Origin: Gordionus sp. m RMFG-2023
Taxonomy: Eukaryota; Nematomorpha; Gordioida; Chordodea; Parachordodidae
Assembly: GCF_954871325.1 (NCBI RefSeq)
Contig: NC_088776.1
Location: 3,789,985-3,853,984, forward strand
DNA: 64,000 nucleotides
Direction of reading: 5' to 3'
Shown here: positions 13,020 through 26,689 of the stretch, piece by piece
Layout of the letters: the number at the start of each line of letters is the position of its first letter
How positions within the stretch are numbered: position 1 is the first letter of the stretch
Program-made: the position numbers and the translations under genes
The notes under the pieces: generated by a model
The model's database searches: none
What the model was told of the DNA's origin: nothing
What the model saw: only the letters and a program-made list of their open reading frames with translations

Positions 13020-13386
13020 ATATATATATATGTGTGTAATTTTTTCAACTTTAAATCATTTTTTTTGAGCACGTTTTTTTAATTTCAAAAATCTGATTTT
13101 TTTCCGAAATATATTCCAGCATGTTTCGAATACCATTAATATAGGCAATTTTTGCCTTTAACCTTTGAGGCATTTATAATTTAAATAAAATATCCACGAA
13201 AAAACTAATATAATTTTATTAAGTACTTAAGTTCATGGCTCAATTAAGCGGATATCCAAATATGGTGGAATACATTTCCGATAAAATTAGATTCTTAAAA
13301 TTTAAATGCCAAGCAACTTAATCGAATTGATTAAATTTAAAGTTGAAAAAAATAAAAGGTTTCAGGGAAAAACACATTGTCGCTTA
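13020..13386. mobile_element. MITE family C, copy 2
   Basis: Shares with copy 1 the ACTTTAAATCATTTTTTTTGAGC arm in shortened form, the CCGAAATATATTCCAGCATG block, its inverse GGTGGAATACATTTCCG, and the right end AACACATTGTCGCTTA. More diverged than copy 1. Confidence 0.6.
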
Positions 13387-14940
13387 TTGTTGAGAAATAT
13401 ATCGGAATATTTGGATATTTCATTTTCTCCTATAAAAATGATTTTTTAAGCATATTTGTTTTTTTCCAGTTTTTTATATTTAAAAAAACAGTTTGTTTGT
13501 TTTTGTTTCTTTGTTTCTATTTACATTCCCTTCTAAATTAAAACGGATCAAAGTTATTTGAGATCTTTTATGAGGCGAGAACTGATACCGTCATTGACAA
13601 TAATTTCTATTAAGGATGCAATTATAAAAGATATAAAGTGATTCTCATTAAATTTTTCAAAACTTAAACAAAAATGTATAACTTTTTGTTGTTGATAAAG
13701 TTATTACTTATTTTTCGAGGTTGTCACAAAGAGAACGGCCTATAGTTTTTTTTGAGCACCATGCCAGATTAATCAAAGCTTACGGTGTATGTTCTACTTA
13801 TTTCATATATGTAGATATAATTCATGAACATTCAGCATTATTAAATAGAGGCATGATAAGGGAAACCGGGGTAAAACGATTGATGGGGTTAATAATATTA
13901 ACGCGAATAACTTTTTAACTCTTGAGCATTAAAACCCTGTATTCGGTATCCAGATACATTTTTTTATATAGAATTGCTTTCATATACATCCATCTTTTGG
14001 AAAATCTCTCTGGTTTGATGTATGTTCCCAAAAAAACTCTTAATTATAAATGATAATTATCACTCTCAAGCTTATAATTTGTTTTTAGCAAAATTAATAT
14101 ATTTGTGATCTTCATGATTTTTCTTTAAATAACTAGCTAAGATGAAGAATAATTGAAATATAAGATCTGTTTAAAATGGGCCTATTCGAAATATGCTATT
14201 TTTTGTATATTTATTTACATTCCATTCCATTGTTTAGTTTATACTTAGAAGTAATTATTTTGACCAGAGAGAGCTACGCTCGATTTTATTTTTTAGGTGA
14301 TGGATTGGGCTATAAAAAATTTTATAATTTGTTCTGTTTTGTGTTTGTTTAAAAAAATTTTCTGGTAAAAATGCAAAAATACTAATCGTTTTACCCCGGT
14401 CTCTATCTACTCTTTAATAAATATTCTCGAAATGCTTTCTGCTATCATTTTCACAAATATCATTATGGACAAGTTGCATTGATTATTAATATAATACTAT
14501 TAGGAGCTTACGCAGGAATTAGCTACGGAGGGGGGAGAAATAATTAATTTTTTTTTAAAGAATTATTCTAGGATTTATTTAAGAATATCCCAAGTTTCAA
14601 AAATTTATTAGAACTCTAGTGAGTAATAATTGTTGACAATTTCTAATACACAAATACATTCATATATTAATTAACGATAAAATAAATGTTTTCTTATCTT
14701 AGTAAAAAAAAATTTTTTATAAGCATTTAAAATTTGATATAATAAATTACTAACAAAGTATTTATGAAAAAAAAATATGGTATATATCAAAAAAAATGGG
14801 AAAAATAGTTAAAAAGCATATTATAAATAATGTAAAATTCAATATTCTTTGGGATTGAGCTAATATTTCAATCATTTTATTAATGCAGGTCAACTCCCCA
14901 GATATTTTCAATCCATTTTCAAAGATAGTACTTTTCAGCT
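13387..14940. other. AT-rich DNA, nothing recognised
   Basis: Includes the 65-codon plus frame at 13721-13918, which has no start context or motif I can support as a gene. Confidence 0.45.
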
Positions 14941-15143
14941 ATTAAACGGCTCCATCTGAGAGCCGACTTTTTAAAAAGACTACCTCAATATTTTATCCAG
15001 AAAAATATTTCGCAAGCCTGAAGATATTTTCTCATAGAGGTGTGGACTTGCGAAATCTGTAGGTTAAGGCTGTTTATCTGGTTAAAATATTGAGTTAACA
15101 TTTTTTCAAAAGCCGGCTCAAATCTAGTCATATACCAACACTA
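14941..15143. mobile_element. MITE family A, copy 2
   Basis: ATTAAACGGCTCCATCTGAG at the left, inverse GGCTCAAATCTAGTCATAT and CCAACACTA at the right. The inner arm CTCAATATTTTATCCAGAAA is shared with other copies. The first few left-terminal bases appear lost. AGCTATT occurs on both flanks, consistent with a target duplication. Confidence 0.7.
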
Positions 15144-16409
15144 CAAGCTATTCTCATTAAATCAAATGAATGTCATTTTTTTTTTGCCATATTGTACATA
15201 TTTTTTACGAAAAAAAAGTTTCTAATAATTTGGGTGGGTAAAATGGTAGATAGATATAACACCAAGGAAAATTCGAAATCGATATGAATTCAATAGAAGA
15301 AATTAGTAGCGTATTTTTTTTTAGTCAGCATCTGAATTTTGTGGCTTGGAGGGGGTTGGGAGTTTTTCTCCTTGACACCTCCCGCTGCATACGCGCCTGA
15401 ATATTATAAATATATTATATAGATGCTTTATGGTTGGTTGCAGCATGAAACGATTTTTATAACGTCAACTAATTTTGAATATTCCTTATTTTTTTTCCTT
15501 CTATTTTCTTAATTCCATTTCCCCATCTTTTGAATCCTCTTGCACTTATTCGTTAGGATTTACGGCACTATTTTTTTTCCAGAATCAGTTTAGTATAACC
15601 CAAATCTAACCTTTAAAAAAAACCTCTGTTGAAGGGAAAATGAGTATTTAAATCTTTCTCTATTTTCTGGAGGCCTAGTTAAGGGTAGGAACCTTTCTCG
15701 AAAATTACATCAATCGCTGGTATCAAAATCTGACTAGCTGATCAAGCTCTACAGGTTCCTACAGCCTCCTCATTATTTTTCAAATTGGTTAGTGTGGCAA
15801 AAGCAACACTTTAATATTTTTCTTTTAATAAAAGCTTTGAAATATACATTTTATAATAATGATAACATGATTTCGCAATTTTTTTCCTTCTCCAATTCGA
15901 TAAATCATCAAAAAAAACCCTTATCATCTTTTAAAGTATCTCGATGTGGCTATAGCTTCGAATATTTAGGAGCGTCTAATTAAATAGACTTCTGGCATCT
16001 TTGGAAAATGTGATATATGATGGATTAATTAGTTATTACGGTCGAAAACGATCATAATAGCTAATTTTTAACCCTAAAAGCGCTAAAGTTTGAGAGATTG
16101 TTTAGTAAAGTGAATTTAACACTAAGCGCGCTTTTGTAATCGAAAATAAATCCCATACGAATTATGGCGTCTTTATTTCTTAGAATTTTGAGATTTTTTT
16201 TTATTTTTACTATCAGAAAATATATAATCTGATAAAAGTTAAAACAAAGAAAAACCACTCTAAAAAGTTAAAGCTCTTAATCCTTATGTTGACCAATTGG
16301 AAAAACTAGATGGTGTGCGCCCTTTTCAAACAAAGTTTTGTATCGCTTATTCTTCTTTTTTTTTATATAATCTAGAAATTTTAAATCTAAACGTCGCGCT
16401 AACCACCTC
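15144..16409. other. AT-rich DNA, nothing recognised
   Basis: Frames at 15792-15983 (plus) and 16061-16258 (minus) lack any family signature. Local GC rises near 15340-15400 without coding capacity. Confidence 0.45.
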
Positions 16410-16604
16410 TCTTTTAAAAAAGGGTTAACTCAATAATTTTATCCAGAAAAAATATCACGCAGGCCTGAACAGTTTGCCCACTAGTGGCACAACGGTTTGA
16501 ACATCTACTAGCAAAATTTTGAGGTTTGGGCAATATTTTACTGGCTAAAATATCGAGTCAGCCGTTTTTAAAAAATCGGCTCAAATCGAGCCGTTTAACA
16601 ACAT
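16410..16604. mobile_element. MITE family A, copy 3 (left-truncated)
   Basis: Retains CTCAATAATTTTATCCAGAA, the loop GTGGCACAACGGTTTGAACA and the complete right arm ending GAGCCGTTTAACAACA. The left terminal repeat is missing. Confidence 0.7.
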
Positions 16605-16629
16605 CACTCAGGACTTTAGTATATCAATT

Positions 16630-16750
16630 GTTCAATCCTATGTGCCATATATGAGCAAAATCTTTAGGCTTACATAATATTTTTCTGGATACAATATTGA
16701 GTTATCCGTTTTTATAAAATAGGCTAAAATTGAGCCATATAACAACACTA
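16630..16750. mobile_element. MITE family A, half copy
   Basis: Only the loop and right arm remain (TGTGCCATATATGAGCAAAA to TTGAGCCATATAACAACACTA). It lies directly after copy 3 in the same orientation, so it may be an older copy interrupted by that insertion. Confidence 0.6.
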
Positions 16751-17604
16751 CATATGGGAACCCTAAGATATTTGTTTTTATAATCCAAAAATTAATTATT
16801 TATTTTTTCATCTTATATATTTTTTGTTTAAAATTTTTTAAAAAAATTTATAAAATTATCAAAAAAAAAAACAGCTTTTAACAAAAAAAAATTATAAAGG
16901 AATAAGCTTTTAATGATTTTATCCCAAAATAAAAATGCATTATTTAATGAAGAAGTTCAAGTTTAATTTCGTTTTTTTAAAAAAAAAAAACTTAAATCTT
17001 ATTATGATATGATAGTAATCATTTTCATTGCTATCTTCTTCTCATTTTATTTTTAATAAGGAAATATAATGGTTTAATTGCAAATTTTTAGGGGTAATTT
17101 GAGGGAAAAAATTTCAACGATAATTACAGAAACAGATGTTATAGGGTTTTTTTTGGGATATAAAATGTGGGATTGAGGGAATAGTAAAAAAACTAACTAA
17201 TAATATATGTACATATATTTGTTAAAACAAAAATTTATTATAAATGATTATGTAAAAGATAAATTTTTCATAATTATTTTTTTAAAAAAAAACTTTCTCC
17301 TACTTTTTCACATACATCTTCAACAACATTTCATTAATTTTTATTATTAAAATTTTTTGATATAATCGAAACAAAATTTTTTTAACTATTGTTTTAAAAT
17401 TTATATTTAATCAGAAAGTAAGCAAGGATTTCCTATCTAACCTAAACCTCTTAACCCCTCCTATATTAAACTATTGCTATTTAAAAATTCTGTCATCTAA
17501 ACCCGAACCCAATTTAACCAAAAAATAAAGATATGTAAATCTGTTCTAAAACTCTTTTAACGATTATACAACGATTGGTTTTTTGGTTTAAGATATCAAG
17601 TAGT
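16751..17604. other. AT-rich DNA, nothing recognised
   Basis: Long A and T runs only. Confidence 0.6.
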
Positions 17605-17745
17605 AGTGATCTGCATCGGGTCTAATTTTTCAAGCCCAGCCCGGTCCGAGATTTTTTTATAAAGTTTTGCCCGGTCCAATTCCGATTTTTTTCTTAAAAA
17701 AAAATTACGGATCCAGCCAGGCCCGAATTTATTAAAATATAGAAA
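17605..17745. repeat. GC-rich dispersed repeat, copy 4
   Basis: GCATCGGGTCTAATTTTTCAAG, CCCAGCCCGGTCCGAG, TGCCCGGTCCAATTCCG and CCAGCCAGGCCCGAAT, in the same style as the other copies. A smaller fragment follows at 18186-18212 (GTCCGAGCTGACCCGAACC). Confidence 0.45.
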
Positions 17746-18007
17746 TTAATTTTTATAATTACTCAAAAAAACGATACATGTTATATGGCGTCAAGTTTCT
17801 ATAAATAAAATCAAATAGCTACTTATGTTACCCTGTAGTAGTGTTTTTATACATAGAATTGATTCCTTCTTCTTATAATAATATAAGTTGACAGGCATAA
17901 TGATGATAAAAAATGAATACTCTTTATATCATTTTGATAAGTTTGTAAGCGAAAGGATTCAAAAACTGGTTAAAAATTTATTAGAACTAATCAATACCAT
18001 TTATAAC

Positions 18008-18145
18008 TAACCTAGATTAACGATTCATTTATCAAAAGTGTATTTATACTGAAGTCAAGTTGCCCAGTAGAAGGCCATAATTACTAAATGTCTTTCAATG
18101 ACGTTTTTAAAGCACTTTAAGTAGATGAATCATTGTTCGTTACGG
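18008..18145. mobile_element. MITE family B, diverged copy
   Basis: Starts TAACCTAGATTAACGATTCA and contains TCAAAAGTGTATTTATACTG, a decayed version of the family B end. It closes with GATGAATCATTGTTCG. Shorter and older than the copies near 42.5-43.2 kb. Confidence 0.4.
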
Positions 18146-19387
18146 TTCGGTTCCCATGTTAGTTAGTATATTATATACATTAGAGATCTAGTCCGAGCTG
18201 ACCCGAACCTATTTTAATAAAATTTAAAAAAAATAATTATTATCCAGGCACACGCAAACGTAATTAGAATTTATTATAATGCCATTTAAAATGACGAACT
18301 TGGTTAGTTATTTTTATCCCTCTTTTCAATAAAAAAAATGGGCTAAGGTAAATTGGAATTTTTTAAAGGTCCTTCCAGTTCATTTTCGCCCGCGGGTCGC
18401 TAAAAAATTTAGCACCGCCCTGATAATACCAGAAAGGTTTATAAAGTTAACTCTATAGGGTTATGCGGATATGGCTAAGTTAAGCTGTAGTAGATAACCG
18501 AATTTCGGTGAAAGTTATAAGTAGAGCAAGCGTTGTGAAATTAATCGCATGGCTTGCTTGTTTGTAAATTACCCAGATGTATATCGCATCGGCTGAGCGA
18601 ATCGTGTTTACTATAAACAAGGTCCTTATATAGATGTAGTATATATAAATAAAGGACTACCATAGGCATTTAAAAATTAAGAAACGCGTGCTATAAATTA
18701 TCCATGTTTTAAAAACATGCTAAAAAAGCCAAATTCGCGAAATAAAGCATATTTTTTTTAAAAAAATCGCCCTTAGGACATATATACTTAAAATATAAAT
18801 GACTTCTAGAAGCGAAAATTTAAATTTCAAATTTTCGTGTGGTCAAAAAATTTATAAGAAGAAAAAAAAAACTATATTTTTCCAAGAAATGATTCCCATT
18901 ATCGCTATGACGAGAATTTAAATTGAATTTATATATGAAATTTCCTAATATATATTTTTTTTCTCTAATAAATCTAAAACACAGTATTTGTCATTTAAAA
19001 TAATTTTTCAAATTTAAATTATTTTTTTCTTCGCTAGGGGGAATTAGGATGTTTATTTTTAAAGCAATCTTTCCCTTTCTTTTTTTAAGATAATATAAAA
19101 ATCTTTTTGAATTTTATTTTCAATTTCAAATATTTACAAATTATAAATTACACAAATAGAAGAAGAAAATAATTAAATTATAAAGTTATCAATATAGTGA
19201 TCAAGATTTCCGGAGAAATATATCTTAAATAAATTAACCAAATGAATGTCAAAATATTTCCACATTTTGAGAGATATTTCTTTTGTTAGAAGCTTTATCT
19301 AGAATGCTTAAAATTCTTAGCTATTTTTTGATTTTAACTTAAATTCCTTTTTTTAAGAATTCAGCATATTTTTTTTATGGCATTAGC

Positions 19388-19605
19388 TAGTATTGTTAAA
19401 TGGACCGATTTAAGCCGACTTTTAAAAACGGCTGATTCAATATTTTATCCATAACAATTTTACGCAAGCCTGAAGATTTTGTTCATAGAGGTCACATGGT
19501 CATCTTTTAACGAAATTTCGAGATTTATGCAATATATTTCTGGCGAAAATACTGAGTCAGCCATTTTTAAAAATCGTCTCAAGTCAAGCCATTTAAATAA
19601 CACTA
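19388..19605. mobile_element. MITE family A, copy 4
   Basis: TAGTATTGTTAAATGGACCG to AAGCCATTTAAATAACACTA, with ends that are mutual inverses and inner arms ATATTTTATCCATAACAATT and ATATTTCTGGCGAAAATACT. About 218 bp. Confidence 0.75.
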
Positions 19606-22600
19606 TCATTATCCCGAGAGACTATTAATTTATTAATCATTTAACGTTAGAAATATACCTAAAAATGAATCATCTAAAATTTTAATTTTGTAAGTATAAT
19701 TAAAAGAATATGAAATAAAAAATAAATATTTAATATTTTTATTTTACCAATATGGAACGAATATTCCTAATTCCTGGAACAATGGGACAATTATGATCAA
19801 TTTAAAATAAAAAGTTTACAATTTAGTTTACACATATGATTATGAAGATATTTAAACAAATTTTGTTCCTACCCAAGAATTTTTTTTTACACAATTATTA
19901 AAATATCCAAATTAATCGTCTGCCTTTTTTTTTATTATTTAACATTTTTCTTTCTTTCTATTTTTTTCGTTATAAGTCCATATGATAAAAATTAATTATT
20001 AAAGATTATTCAAAAAAAGAAGGAAAAATTAATGTAAGCCCGAAAAATATTATGAATATTTTATATTCCTAAATAAAATATATTAATTTATGCTAATATT
20101 TTGAAAATAGAATATTAAAAACTTATTTTTATATTTTTCTCCACTGACATTATTCTCCATTGGATAGGTAGTACTAAGATGCCGTAAACCTCAACGACAT
20201 ATATCTAGAATAGCGAATTCGAAACATTTCTACAGAAGACGGTTCCGTATTCGAGGCCCTAATCTTTTTTTTTCAACAAACCTTCTTAGTTGAAGTTTCT
20301 TAGATTCTAGTAATATCAAAACTTTCGAGTGAATCTTAAATTATTTTGAACAATATTACATTTGTTTTGTTATTTCTGGGATTTCAGATATAAGTCTTGG
20401 GTCAGGTTTTTAGTTTTGAACATTCCCTGAGGGTTCTTATTTCCGGTCCAAACTTTGGTTTTAGGAAACTATTTTATTATATATAAAAAACGAAAATGTT
20501 TTTTTTGAATTTTTTTTTATACTTAACAATTGTTTTTTATTATTTATTTATTTAATATCGTGATTTAAATTATTAACTTTTTTAAAATCAATAATATTAA
20601 TCTTTGGTTAAAGAAGGCTTTTTATTTATAAAATACAAAATTATTTATCCTGATATCTTTATATATAAAATATTATATATTTTATTAATAAAGCATTTTA
20701 ATGAAAAATTTTCTGGAAATTTTATATAAGTTTTTACATTTTATCCTTTAGGTAATAGAGAAGAATTTTAATGATTTTTTTAATATTATATAATATAAAT
20801 TGAAATAATGATGTTTAAATCACGTTTAAATTATATATATTTTTAAAAATGTCATTAAAATAATTATTGAAGAAATCTTTTCTTTAAAAAATAATATAAA
20901 TATAAAAACTTTTTCTATTTAATAATTGATTTTATAAAACTAAAATAGATAATATATATTATGAATCCTCTATACAAAAACATAAAAATTTTAAATAGAA
21001 AATATTTTTATATTGCTTATACAATGTTGCAAAGGGAAATTCTTATTTTTTTCAAAATTTAAAAGATAATTTTTTTCTTCATTACAGGCAGGCTATTTTT
21101 TTGGATTTATTAATTTAACATTTAATAAATAATAAAATATAATTTTTTTCTTTTTAATTTGAAATCAATAATAAAATATAAAAATATTTATTTAATTATA
21201 TTAAAAATATATATATAATATAATTTCAAAAAATCCACAACCATTTTGTTTAAAAATGTTAATAAGTAATATTATTAAATATAATTGCTTTTGATAATAT
21301 TTACGATTATGAAATAAAACTTTTTTATATATATATTTAGAATAAAAAATCCATTAGCCATCTTTTGGCGATTTTTCTAAAAAATATTTTCCTTGTTTTA
21401 AATTTTTTTTTTTTATTAATATAATTTTAATTTAATTTTCTTTATTTTTATAATGGGATAAAAAGGTCTTTTCGAGAGAGAATTAATTTTTTATTTTTTA
21501 AATAATATTTAATGAGATATATTTAAAATTGGTTATTAAAAAAAACTATAATTGAAAATAAATCAATAGAGATTGCATAAGGTCAAAACTTTTTTCTTTC
21601 CTATTAAAAAAATATTGAAAAATTATGGTTTTTTTAAAGATAATTTATTTCAAATTTATTATATTCAAAATAATTAGTTTGTGCGGTGAAAAGTTTTAAG
21701 TTATTGGCAGAGGAAGGGGGGGAGGAGGTTTATTTAAATAACAATTGATTACATATGTTAATAAGATTGGTCATTATATATTTGCTTTTAAGGTAAGTCA
21801 CTTGTGGGATGTTTTAGGACTAATAAAGATAAAAAAAGCCTTATTAAATTATTATGTAGAGTATATGTAAGGAGGAACCACAGCGGGTCGCGAGTCAAGT
21901 TAGAAACATTTCAATAATTTTGAAAAAATACGAAAGCTCAGAGAGAGTGAAATTCAGTTAGAATAAAATTATGATACGAGTGTTTATGACAAAATATATC
22001 ATTTTTATATCAGGATCTTTTGATTTTATTTAAATATATATATGTTTTTTTAACCTTATATATTGGGCAAAATAAAATATAACACTTTTCCGTGAAGAGT
22101 TTTCAAGATCAAACCGAGATAGGTAAAATGATTCAACTCTCCTCTATCAAAAAGCATGTTTTTTTTATTATATGATAATATTATTATTAGCTTCTCTTTT
22201 AAGTGAACAGTAAGGGTCTCGTGAAGACCATGTTGGGACATTTGTGTCTAGTAAAAAAAACAATGCTGCACTATTATTATAGATACTACTTATTAGGACC
22301 TTGTCTTACTCCATTTTTTTAGCACTGCATTTAAAACGCTTTCAAAGTAATGAGTTAAAAATGAATATCTTATCTTGAGTTTCATTGAAAGCGTTATAAA
22401 CGCAGCGTTAGAAAACTGGACAGAGACTAAGCCTTATTTTGTCTATAAATTTTACATTTTTAATAAAATTAAATATTATATTTTAAATATTCCAATGCAT
22501 GGCTTCGCTTTCAGATTTTTCACCTATTTGTGGCCAAGAAAAGTTTAAATATTTCTAAATATAACAAATTCAAAAGATTTATCAAATACGTTCGGTAGAA

Positions 22601-23689
22601 ACAGTAGTGGCTTAGTGATTTATCCAATGAGTAAGGGGGAGGATCAAACAAATTTTTGGGTGGTCACCTTCATATCGCCCATTCTGTGTGACCTTTGATT
22701 GGGTCCCGCCTGATTAATCATTTTAGACGTGGTTATTTATATTCGACGCTAAAGTAACTGAACAACTGGAAGAACTAATCCTAAAATCTATGCCAATGTT
22801 TCGTGCTATATTAGTAAATATGATTGGTCTAAACAGTTTAATAACCAGTGTAAAGGAATTAATTATTAGCCAATAAGATATTGGGATTAAAAACATTTTT
22901 TTTTGAAAGTTTTATCAATAGCGGATAATTATATATTGTTTGTTTTAATCTATTTGGTAGACACATTAACAATATATTTTTTTTTAAAGTACATTAGCAA
23001 AATAATAAAAAGAATTACTAAATGTATGATTTGCGGTAATATTTGGCGCCTTATTAATTCCTCTCTCAGTTCTAAGAAACAGAGTTATAAATAAAATAAA
23101 AATAAAATGTGGCCTTATAGTAATTATTTCTGGATTTTTTTCACTCAATTTTCTTTTAAATAGAAGAAAAAATTTATGAGATGAGAAAGTTTTAATGACA
23201 TAAAAGCAAATTATTTAAAATTATGAAAAAAATATAAAATTCTAACTAATATTAATATACATAGGGGTAGAGGATAAACTCAGACTCCCTTATCAGCCAC
23301 AGGTTAACAGATTACCGTTTTAGATATTAGCCGATAAATTTAGTAAAAGTTTCTAAGGTTAAGATGTTTTAACAAAATCGATTTAAGATATAATGTCTTT
23401 TTTTTGAAAGAAATATTTTGGGGAGAAATGATAACTCAATTCTAGAAATGTCAGAAAAAAAATTCTTATATATTAAAACCCAATGACCCTCAATTAAACT
23501 AAGTGCCCACTAAAGGCAAAAAATTATTTATTTTTATTTTTCGAAAATTGTATAAAATTATTTAATAAACCAATCAGAATCAATTTTTTTGGGACTACTC
23601 AATATTTCTAAATGACCTTCCGGGAAAACACTAAATACAGTAATGTTCATCAGATTTTTTTAAATAAAAACCAATCCACTTTCTATGTT
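19606..23689. other. AT-rich DNA, no gene recognised
   Basis: Four kilobases of mainly A/T sequence. A more complex patch near 22580-22760 (AGTAGTGGCTTAGTGATTTA, GGGTCCCGCC) could be a transposon end but has no partner I can see. The short frames at 22056-22241 and 22903-23094 show no motif. Confidence 0.5.
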
Positions 23690-24250
23690 ATCTTTTTTTC
23701 TCTCTTTAGCTTTCACCTTTTCTGGTGGTAAGCTCCTTCAACATCTCTCTCCACTTTATGTTATTCATAGAATCTCTTTTATCTAATTTAGACTTCTTTA
23801 TATTGGTTCTAACTTTATGGCCCCATTCAAGTTTTGGCCTTCCTCTTTTGCGTTTGCCCATCACTTCCAAACTCTCAACCTTATTTCCTATGTAGTTCAT
23901 AGGCCTTCTCATTGTGTGCCCATACCACCTAAGTCTGTTTACCATTAACTTAGTCTTAATAGGCACTACCTTTAAACTAATTAGTATTCTTGTATTGCGC
24001 ACTTTATCCTTTCTTGTTTTACCCCAGCAATCATCCTCAGCATTTCCATTTCCATAGTTTGTAGACTTCTCTCTTCTGCTTCCCCTTGGTTGACCCTGTT
24101 TCCGAACTTTATAGAATAGTTGGCTGTACTATGGAACTGTAAATTTTTCCTTTTAATATGTTATCTATTGTCCTAAGAATTATTTTAATCCGCATCGCAA
24201 GCCGCGTCATAGTCTTCGCCGAGCTATCAATGCGTTTTTTCTTTCGAAAC
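23690..24250 (-). mobile_element. 5'-truncated non-LTR retrotransposon (LINE) tail
   Basis: Read on the minus strand, this is the C-terminal tail of the LINE described at 53422-56057. It carries VNRLRWYGHTMRRPMNYIG and GKRKRGRPKLEWGH and ends TTRKGES, then a stop and an A-rich tail (the + strand T-run at 23691-23700). The 98-codon frame at 23706-24002 is intact, but upstream sequence (KGKIY, VQPTIL) is broken by frame changes and the reverse transcriptase is absent. Truncation of the 5' end is typical of target-primed insertion. The two window copies differ at many bases, so this is not a copy of that element. Confidence 0.85.
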
Positions 24251-25025
24251 CATAGTAAGAATTGATCAAAGGAAATAAATGATGGTTATAATAATCTGAA
24301 TTAAAACTGTAAAAAAAAGAAAGAATTAATACATACAAATATAAATATTTATTAAAACCAATATATTATTACAAAATTAAAACACTTTTTTACAAACGTG
24401 ATAATATATAGTATATACACAAAAAAAAAATGAAAATATATTAATTTTTAAATAATAAAATGTTTATGGTCATCAAATTTCTTTTAATAATCACACATTA
24501 TTTATTATAATAACGCCATTTCGGAATTAATTATGTTTTAACATTTAAAAAAATATATAAAAATTAAAGTATTTATGTGTTATATACTAATTGGCCATTA
24601 ATGTCAAAAACTATAATACACCGGACGTATATTTTTATATTTAAAGTGATAATTCATTACTGCTAAAAGTATTTTAATAAAAAGGAATCAACTAATTATC
24701 TTTGCTATGAAAATTTTCTGGGGGAAAATTAATGAATATAATTAGTATTTAGTCTCTGGAAAGATGCGGATACAAAACCTGCTGTTCCACTCAGTATTAT
24801 TATTATCGAATAACTGGTCCCCTAATGAGGAAACTATGAAATTATGTATCACTGTCGAAAAATTTTGGATTATTTTATATCTTTGAACACATTTTAGTAT
24901 ATTTTAGCTAATTTTAATTGTTTTTTTTAATGTTTTTGATGGTTAAAAGTTATTTAAAAATAATCATGATAATAACATATTTTATTTGATTATTAATCAT
25001 AAGTTTTATATACTATAAAGTAAGC

Positions 25026-25130
25026 AATGGTGTAGCCAGGATTTATTCTTGGGAGAGAGTTTGAATATTAGGGGTTGGGGTCGGCTTAGCCCCTAAATCC
25101 CATTTGTCCGGCCTTCGGAAGGGTCCCTCA
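25026..25130. mobile_element. hAT-type element end (solo)
   Basis: ATGGTGTAGCCAGGATTTAT matches the GGCGTAGCCAGGAT end of the hAT at 38075. It is followed by GC-rich inverted motifs (GGGGTCGGCTTAGCCCC, CCGGCCTTCGGAAGG) like the subterminal hairpins of that element. No matching second end nearby. The minus-strand frame across it (25043-25351) is not called. Confidence 0.5.
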
Positions 25131-25965
25131 TAAAAAATATTATATATGATTGATTTTACCGTGCTTATCTTTATATCATCTCCTTTAGAGTTGACTGAAC
25201 AATTGGAAGTATATATTCTAATTTGTGCTTTATCTATATCTGACTTTAACCGATATAGTAGCCAGCTTAAATGAAAAAAAAATATTAGTAACAAAATTTT
25301 GGCTATTACGATTAAAAAGCGACCGAAATCGTTATTCTGAAAATTTATCAACGTTTAGTCAATTGTAAATTAATTTAATCTGTTTGGTTGAAGTATGAAA
25401 AGAATGATAAGCTTAGGGTAGAAAATCTTATTAGTTTAGGAAATCGCGATTTCAGTTTATCTGCAGTATTTGTCGAGAGAGAAGAAAAAAATTGGCATTA
25501 TGCTATAATGGAAATATTTTTTTAAAAAATAAACTATGTATCTGGGTGCCTGACTAGTAGCATTAATTCTTTACTCAAATGTATAACCACAAAAAGAAAG
25601 TGAGTTATAAACAAAATGAAAACTGCTACGTCACGCTTTGAACGCGAAGTTAGCCAAGTTTCATAGAAAAATCTGAAACTTATTACCAAACCATTAAATA
25701 AGGCTTTATAAGGAACATTTTATTCATTAATAGAATTATTGGTAAAAAAAAAATCAAAATTAGCAGAATTCCAGAAGGGAGAATATAAAAGTTGTATCTG
25801 CTGGGTTGCATTAATATTTAGTGCCTACTAAATCGCCCTAATGTCTAATATAAAATGCCGTATTTCAATGGTTATTTTAAAATTTCCATCTATCTTTATT
25901 GTTTTAAATTTTTCTGCCTCTTTAGTCAAGTTTTAAGAAAGATGGATAAACGGGTTAGTAATGAG

Positions 25966-26119
25966 CAGAGTTGTTAAAAGATACTTTTTAAATGGATCTA
26001 GATACAGATATATCGTATAAAATAATATCTAGATACCGATATTTTATTCAAAAATCTATCTAGATACAGATACCACATTTTTATATATATACTTGTATCT
26101 AGATCCTTTAACAACTCTG
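25966..26119. mobile_element. MITE family D (hAT-type, 154 bp), copy 1
   Basis: Ends are exact inverses: CAGAGTTGTTAAAAGAT and CCTTTAACAACTCTG. It is flanked on both sides by the identical 8-bp duplication GTAATGAG (25958-25965 and 26120-26127), as hAT transposition makes. The interior is built from TCTAGATACAGATA motifs. The perfect duplication suggests a fairly recent insertion. Confidence 0.93.
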
Positions 26120-26139
26120 GTAATGAGATTCTGCGTAGT

Positions 26140-26315
26140 AGTGATGTTAAACGGCTCGATTTGTGCCGATTCTTAAATACGGCAAACTTAATATTTTATC
26201 CAGAATAATATTAACCAACCCTAAAGATTTTGGTCATAGATGGCACAAAGTTTTCGACTTCCATTAGCGAAATATCGAGACTTATAGAAAATATTTTCTG
26301 ACTCTAGCTCTACGA
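26140..26315. mobile_element. MITE family A, copy 5 (right-truncated)
   Basis: TAGTGATGTTAAACGGCTCG, ATATTTTATCCAGAATAATA and the loop GATGGCACAAAGTTTT are present. The right arm decays after ATATTTTCTGAC. Confidence 0.6.
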
Positions 26316-26689
26316 TATTTAAAAAATTTCCTTACTGAATTTATATACAAGTGATATTATCGATCCGTTCAAAGAAACTTATTTTTTTCTAGTATAATTT
26401 TTTTCTAAAAATAATTTATCATTATGTTCGCGGGTAATACATACGAATATGAATGACTTCCTTAATCAAACTTTTCCATCTCCTTTTAAATTGTTTAGCA
26501 ATCATCGGTTTTTTTAAAAAATATTCAATGCTTAAGTATTTAACTCTTGGAAAATACGGTTTATATTTTTGTGGTAAAATATGCGACCCCAAAATTTGGA
26601 GCTCCGTCTCACTTGTTTATTTGAGCTTTAAAAAAGCAATAAGATTTATCTATTTACAAATAGGCCGGAAAAGTTAGATAGAGTGATAA

